Assembly: GCA_002118135.1 (NCBI GenBank)
Contig: BDIU01000017.1
Location: 6,943-65,237, forward strand
Direction: 5' to 3'
DNA length: 58,295 nt
DNA from: Trebouxia sp. TZW2008
Lineage: Eukaryota; Chlorophyta; Trebouxiophyceae; Trebouxiales; Trebouxiaceae
The notes beneath the pieces are model-generated. The model was not told the origin of the DNA and did no database searches. It worked only from the letters and a program-made list of their open reading frames with translations. Within the stretch, counting starts at the first letter, position 1; each line of letters starts with the position of its first letter. The translations under genes and the position numbers were made by a program. Positions 53,821-58,295 of the stretch are shown in pieces.

Positions 53821-56800
53821 TTTACCCCTATACCCCGAAGGGGTACTAGACTTTACCCCGAAGGGATACTACCCCTATACCCCTATACCCCGGAGGGGTA
53901 CCGGGAGAAGCTCTTCGTATCCCTTCGTACCGGGAGACTTTTCTCGTATCCCTTCGTACTAGACTTTACCCCGAATCTTTTCCCGGATACTACCCCTATA
54001 CCCCGAAGGGATACTACCCCTTACCGAAGCTTGTACCCCGAAGGGGTAAAGGGGTACTAGACTTTCCGAAGCTTTTACCGTAAAAAGGAAAGGGGATACT
54101 ACCCCTATACCCCGAAGGGGTACTAGACTTTCCGAAGCTTGTACCCCTATACCCCTATACCCGGAGAGGCTTCTCCCCTTCGGGGTATAGGGGTACGGGG
54201 AGAAGCTCTTCCGGATACTACCCCGAATCTTTTCCCGGATACTACCCCTATACCCGGAGAGGCTTCTCCCCTTCGGGGTATAGGGGTACGGGGAGAAGCT
54301 TCTCGTATCCTTTTCCGGGAGTAAAGGATTCCGGATACTACCCCGAAAAGATACTACCAAGGGATACGAAGAGCTTATCGAAGGGATACGAATCCTTTTC
54401 TCCCCGTACCCCGAAGGGATACTACCCCTATACCCCTTCGGGGTACGGGGTACTAGACTTTACCCCGAAAAGATACTAACCCTATACGAAGGGATACGAG
54501 AAGCTTCTCCCGGAAAAGCTTCTCGAAGGGATACTACCCCTTACCGAAGCTTGTACCCCGAAGGGGTAAAGGGGTACTAGACTTTCCGAAGCTTTTACCG
54601 TAAAGGATTCCGGATACTACCCCGAAGGGGTACTTGATACTACCCCTATACCCCGAAGGGGTACTAGACTTTCCGAAGCCTTTACCGAAGCTTGTACCCC
54701 TATACCCCTATACCCGGAGAGGCTTCTCCCCTTCGGGGTATAGGGGTACGGGGAGAAGCTCTTCCGGATACTACCCCTATACCCCGAAGGGATACTACCC
54801 CTTACCGAAGCTTTTCGGGGTACCGGATACTACCCCTTACCGTATCCCTTCTGGGTACTAGACTTTACCCCTATACCAAGGGATACGAAGAGCTTCTCGA
54901 AGGGATACGAAGAGCTTCTCCCGGAATCCTTTTCTCCCCGTACCCCGAAGGGGTATAGGGGTATAGGGGTAGTATCCGGAAAAGCTTCTCCCGGAAGAGC
55001 TTCTCGAAGGGATACGAATCCTTTTCTCCCCGTACCCCGAAGAGGTATAGGGGTAGTATCTTTTCGGGGTAGTATCCCTTCGGGGTACGGGGAGAAGCTT
55101 CTCGTATCCCTTTCCGGATACTACCCCGAATCTTTTCCCGGATACTACCCCGTATCTTTTACCGTAAAAAGGAAAGGAGATACTACCCCTTATCTTTTAC
55201 CGTAAAAAGGAAAGGGGATACTACCCCTTATCTTTTACCGTAAAAAGGAAAGGGGATATTACACCTTATCTTTTACCGGATACTACCCCGAATCTTTTAC
55301 TGGATACTATTCCGAATCTTTTACTGGATACTACCCCGTATCTTTTACCGTAAAGGATTCCGGATACCCCCCTATACTCCGAAGGGGAAAGGAAAGGGAA
55401 TACTACCCCGTATCTTTTCGGGATACTACCCCTATACCCCTTCGGGGTACGGGGTACTAGACTTTACCCCGTATCTTTTCGGGATACTACCCCGAATCTT
55501 TTCCCGGATACTACCCCGAAAAGATAAGCCGAAGCTTGTACCCCTATACCCCGAAGGGGTACTAGACTTTACCCCTATACCCCTATACCCGGAATCCTTT
55601 TCTCCCCGTACCCCGAAGGGGTATAGGGGTATAGGGGTACGGGGAGAAAAGGATTCCGGGAGAAGCTCTTCGTATCCCTTCGAGAAGCTCTTCGTATCCC
55701 TTGGTAGTATCCCTTCGGGAGTAAAGGGTTCCGGATACTACCCCAAAAAGATAAGCCGAAGCTTGTACCCCGAAGGGATACTACCCCTATACCCCTTCGG
55801 GGTACGGGGTACTAGACTTTACCCCTATACCCCTTCGGGGTACGGGGAGAAGCTCTTCCGGATACTACCCCTATACCCCGAAAGGGTACTAGACTTTCCG
55901 AAGATTTTCGGGGGGTATCCCTTCCGGATACTACCTCGTATCTTTTCGGGACACTACCCCGAATCTTTTCCCGGATACTACCCCGTATCTTTTCGGGATA
56001 CTACCCCTATACCCCTTACCGAAGCTTTTCGGGGTACTAGACTTTCCGAAGCTTTTCGGGGAAAACCCCTTCCAACCCCTTCCGGGAGAAGCTCTTCGTA
56101 TCCCTTGGTAGTATCCCTTCGGGAGTAAAGGATTCCGGATACTACCCCGAATCTTTTCCCGGATACTACCCCGAATCTTTTCCCGGATACGGTAAGGGGT
56201 ACAAACTTTACCCCGAATCTTTTCCCGGATACTACCCCGAATCTTTTCCCGGATACTACCCCGTATCTTTTCGAGGGGTAAAGGAAAGGGGAGACTACCC
56301 CGTATCTTTTCGGGGGGGGTAAAAAGGATTCCGGATATTACCCCTATACCCCTATACCCCGAAGGGGTACTAGACACTACCCCGTATCTTTTCGGGGGGT
56401 AAAGGAAAGGGGAGACTACCCTTATACCCCGAAGGGATACTACCCCTATACCCCTTCGGGGAGAAGCTTTTCGGGGTACCGGATACTACCCCTTACCGTA
56501 TCCCTTCGGGGTAGTATCTTTTCGGGGTACGGGGAGAAAAGGATTCGTATCCCTTAGGAGACTTTCTTCGTATCCCGAAAAGATACGAGAAAAGTCTACT
56601 TTCCCGAAAAGAAAGTAGGCTTTCTTCGTATCCCGAAAAGAAAGTAGGCTTTCTTCGTATCTTTTCCTATAAGGAGAAAAGGATTCGTACCCCTTCCTAT
56701 GGGGAGAAAAGGATTCGTACCCCTTCCTATGGGGAGAAAAGGATTCGTACCCCTTCCTATGGGGAGAAAAGGATTCGTATCCCTTAGGATACTTTTCTCG

Positions 56801-58295
56801 TATCCCTTAGATACTTTTTTCGTATCCCGAAAAGAAAGTAGACTTTTCTCGTATCCCGAAAAGAAAGTAGACTTTCTTCGTATCCCTTGTGCTGGAGACT
56901 ACCCCGAATCTTTTACTGGATACTATCCCGTATCTTTTCGGGGGGTAAAGGAAAGGGGAGACTACCCCGTATCTTTTCGGGGGGTAAGGGAAAGGGGAGA
57001 CTACCCCTATACCCCGAAGGGGTACCGGATACTACCCCGAAGGGGTACTAGACTTTACCCGTAATCTTTTCCCGGATACTACCCCGTATCTTTTCGGGGG
57101 GTAAAAAGGATTCCGGTAGACTTTTTTCGGGGAGAAAAGTCTACCGACTCTTTTCGTCTCCCGAAAAGAAAGTAGACTTTCTTCGTCTCCCGAAAAGAAA
57201 GTAGACTTTTCTCGTATATTGTCTCTTTTCGGGATACGTACGGGGAGAAAAGGATTCTTTTACAATGAGATGAGAGACTTTTCTCGTCTCCCGAAAAGAA
57301 AGTAGACTTTTCTCCGGATACTACCCCGTATCTTTTCGGGATACTACCCCTATACCCCTTCGGGGTACGGGGTACTAGACTTTACCCCTATACCCCGAAG
57401 GGGTACTAGACTTTACCCCGTATCTTTTCGGGATACTACCCCGAAAAGATAACCCGAAGCTTTTACCGAAAAGGATTCGTATCCCGAAAAGATAAAAGAA
57501 GCTCTTCGTATCCCTTCGAGACTTTTCTCCGGATACTACCCCTATACCCCTATACCCCTATACCCCTATACCCCGGAGGGGAGAAGCTCTTCCGGGTACC
57601 GGGAGAAGCTCTTCCGGGTACCGGGTACCGGATACTACCCCTATACCCCTTCGGGGTACGGGGAGAAGCTCTTCGTATCCCTTCGAGACTTTTCTCCGGA
57701 TACTACCCCGAAAAGATAACCCGTATCCCTTACCGAAAAGGATTCGTATCCCGAAAAGATACGAGAAGCTTTTACCGACTTTCTTCGTATCCTTTCGAGA
57801 CTTTCTTCGTATCCCGAAAAGAAAGTAGACTTTCTTCGTATCCCGAAAAGATACGAGAAAAGCCTACTTTCCCGAAAAGAAAGTAGACTTTCTTCGTATC
57901 CCTTCGTAGTATCCAGTAAAAGATTCGGGGTAGTATCCAGTAAAAGATTCGGGGTAGTATCCGGTAAAAGCTTCGGGGTAGTATCCGGTAAAAGATTCGG
58001 GGTAGTATCCAGTAAAAGATTCGGTGTATAGGGGTACAAGCTTCGGGAAGTGTTTTCGGGGTAGTCTCCAGTACAAGGGATACGAAGAAAGTCTACTTTC
58101 TTTTCGGGATACGAAGAAAGTCTCCTAAGGGGTACGAATCCTTTTCTCCCCATACGAAGGGATACGAAGAAAGCCTACTTTCTTTTCGGGATGCGAAGAA
58201 AGCCTACTTTCTTTTCGGGATACGAGAAAAGTCTACTTTCTTTTCGGGATACGAAGAAAGCCTACTTTCTTTTCGGGATACGAAGAAAGCCTACT
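53821..58295. repeat. Repeat tract 15, to window end
   Basis: 4.5 kb of dense palindromic mosaic. A block CCCGGAGAGGCTTCTCCCCT plus TCGGGGTATAGGGGTACGGG occurs at 54150-54205, 54253-54300 and 54712-54760. The 30-bp array seen at 17611 recurs at 56671-56784. Runs of GAAAGTAGACTTTC hairpins joined by TTCGTCTCCCGAAAA fill 56570-56660, 57130-57210 and 57800-58295. ACAATGAGAT is at 57262-57271. No gene. Confidence 0.92.
56671..56784. repeat. 30-bp tandem array, second locus
   Basis: Three full copies and a partial fourth of the GGGGAGAAAAGGATTCGTAC plus CCCTTCCTAT unit (the first copy begins AAGGAG). It is the same unit as the array at 17611-17724, about 39 kb away, and single or double copies occur at 20261-20314. 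Confidence 0.93.

Overview
The window looks like part of the chloroplast genome of a green alga. It carries ycf3, trnL(UAA), trnD(GUC), chlN, chlL, ccsA, cysA, psaB and a giant rpoC2. The joint presence of the light-independent protochlorophyllide reductase genes (chlL, chlN), the sulfate transporter ATPase gene cysA and the cytochrome c haem-attachment gene ccsA suggests a chlorophyte, most probably of trebouxiophyte type. That placement is inferred from gene content, not proven. No rRNA genes, introns or mobile-element ORFs were recognised.

The layout alternates two kinds of DNA. AT-rich islands hold the genes and a few unassigned sequences. Between them lie long tracts (15 in this annotation, about half of the window) built almost wholly from a small set of short, GC-richer, mostly palindromic words: TACCCCGAAGGGGTA, CCCGTATCTTTTCGGG, GAGAAGCTTCTC, GGTACC, CCGGATACTACCCC, GTACTAGACTTTACCCC and tandem CCCCTATA. 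They occur in both orientations and endless combinations. The tracts read as long pseudo-ORFs but encode nothing recognisable.

In order: repeats; a structured island at 441-1037; repeats; ycf3 (+, 4441-4941); repeats; trnL (-, 6115-6200); repeats; trnD (+, 8322-8394); repeats; chlN and chlL (-, 11261-14114); repeats; a gene-free AT-rich island; ccsA (+, 18152-19171); repeats; cysA (+, 22838-23578); repeats; an unusual island (25721-27940) with a possible structured RNA, an unknown 59-codon ORF and a psbA fragment; repeats; a small island with a 54-codon ORF (31593-31757, -); psaB (-, 32835-35039); repeats; islands with a 17-bp hairpin, GCGC-rich minisatellites and a ~220-bp tandem repeat (36.8-39.2 kb); rpoC2 (-, 39837-53648); repeats to the end.

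The genes serve PSI (psaB, and ycf3 as assembly factor), chlorophyll synthesis in the dark (chlL, chlN), cytochrome c maturation (ccsA), sulfate uptake (cysA), transcription (rpoC2) and translation (two tRNAs). rpoC2 is the most striking: one 4603-codon frame in which the position of the SI3 insertion, inside the trigger loop, has grown to almost 2900 residues and contains in-frame copies of the same repeat words that fill the spacers. A dispersed hairpin-like element with a conserved ACAATGAGAT core, two small unassigned ORFs each tied to an inverted repeat, and two possible structured RNAs are the other signals most worth following.
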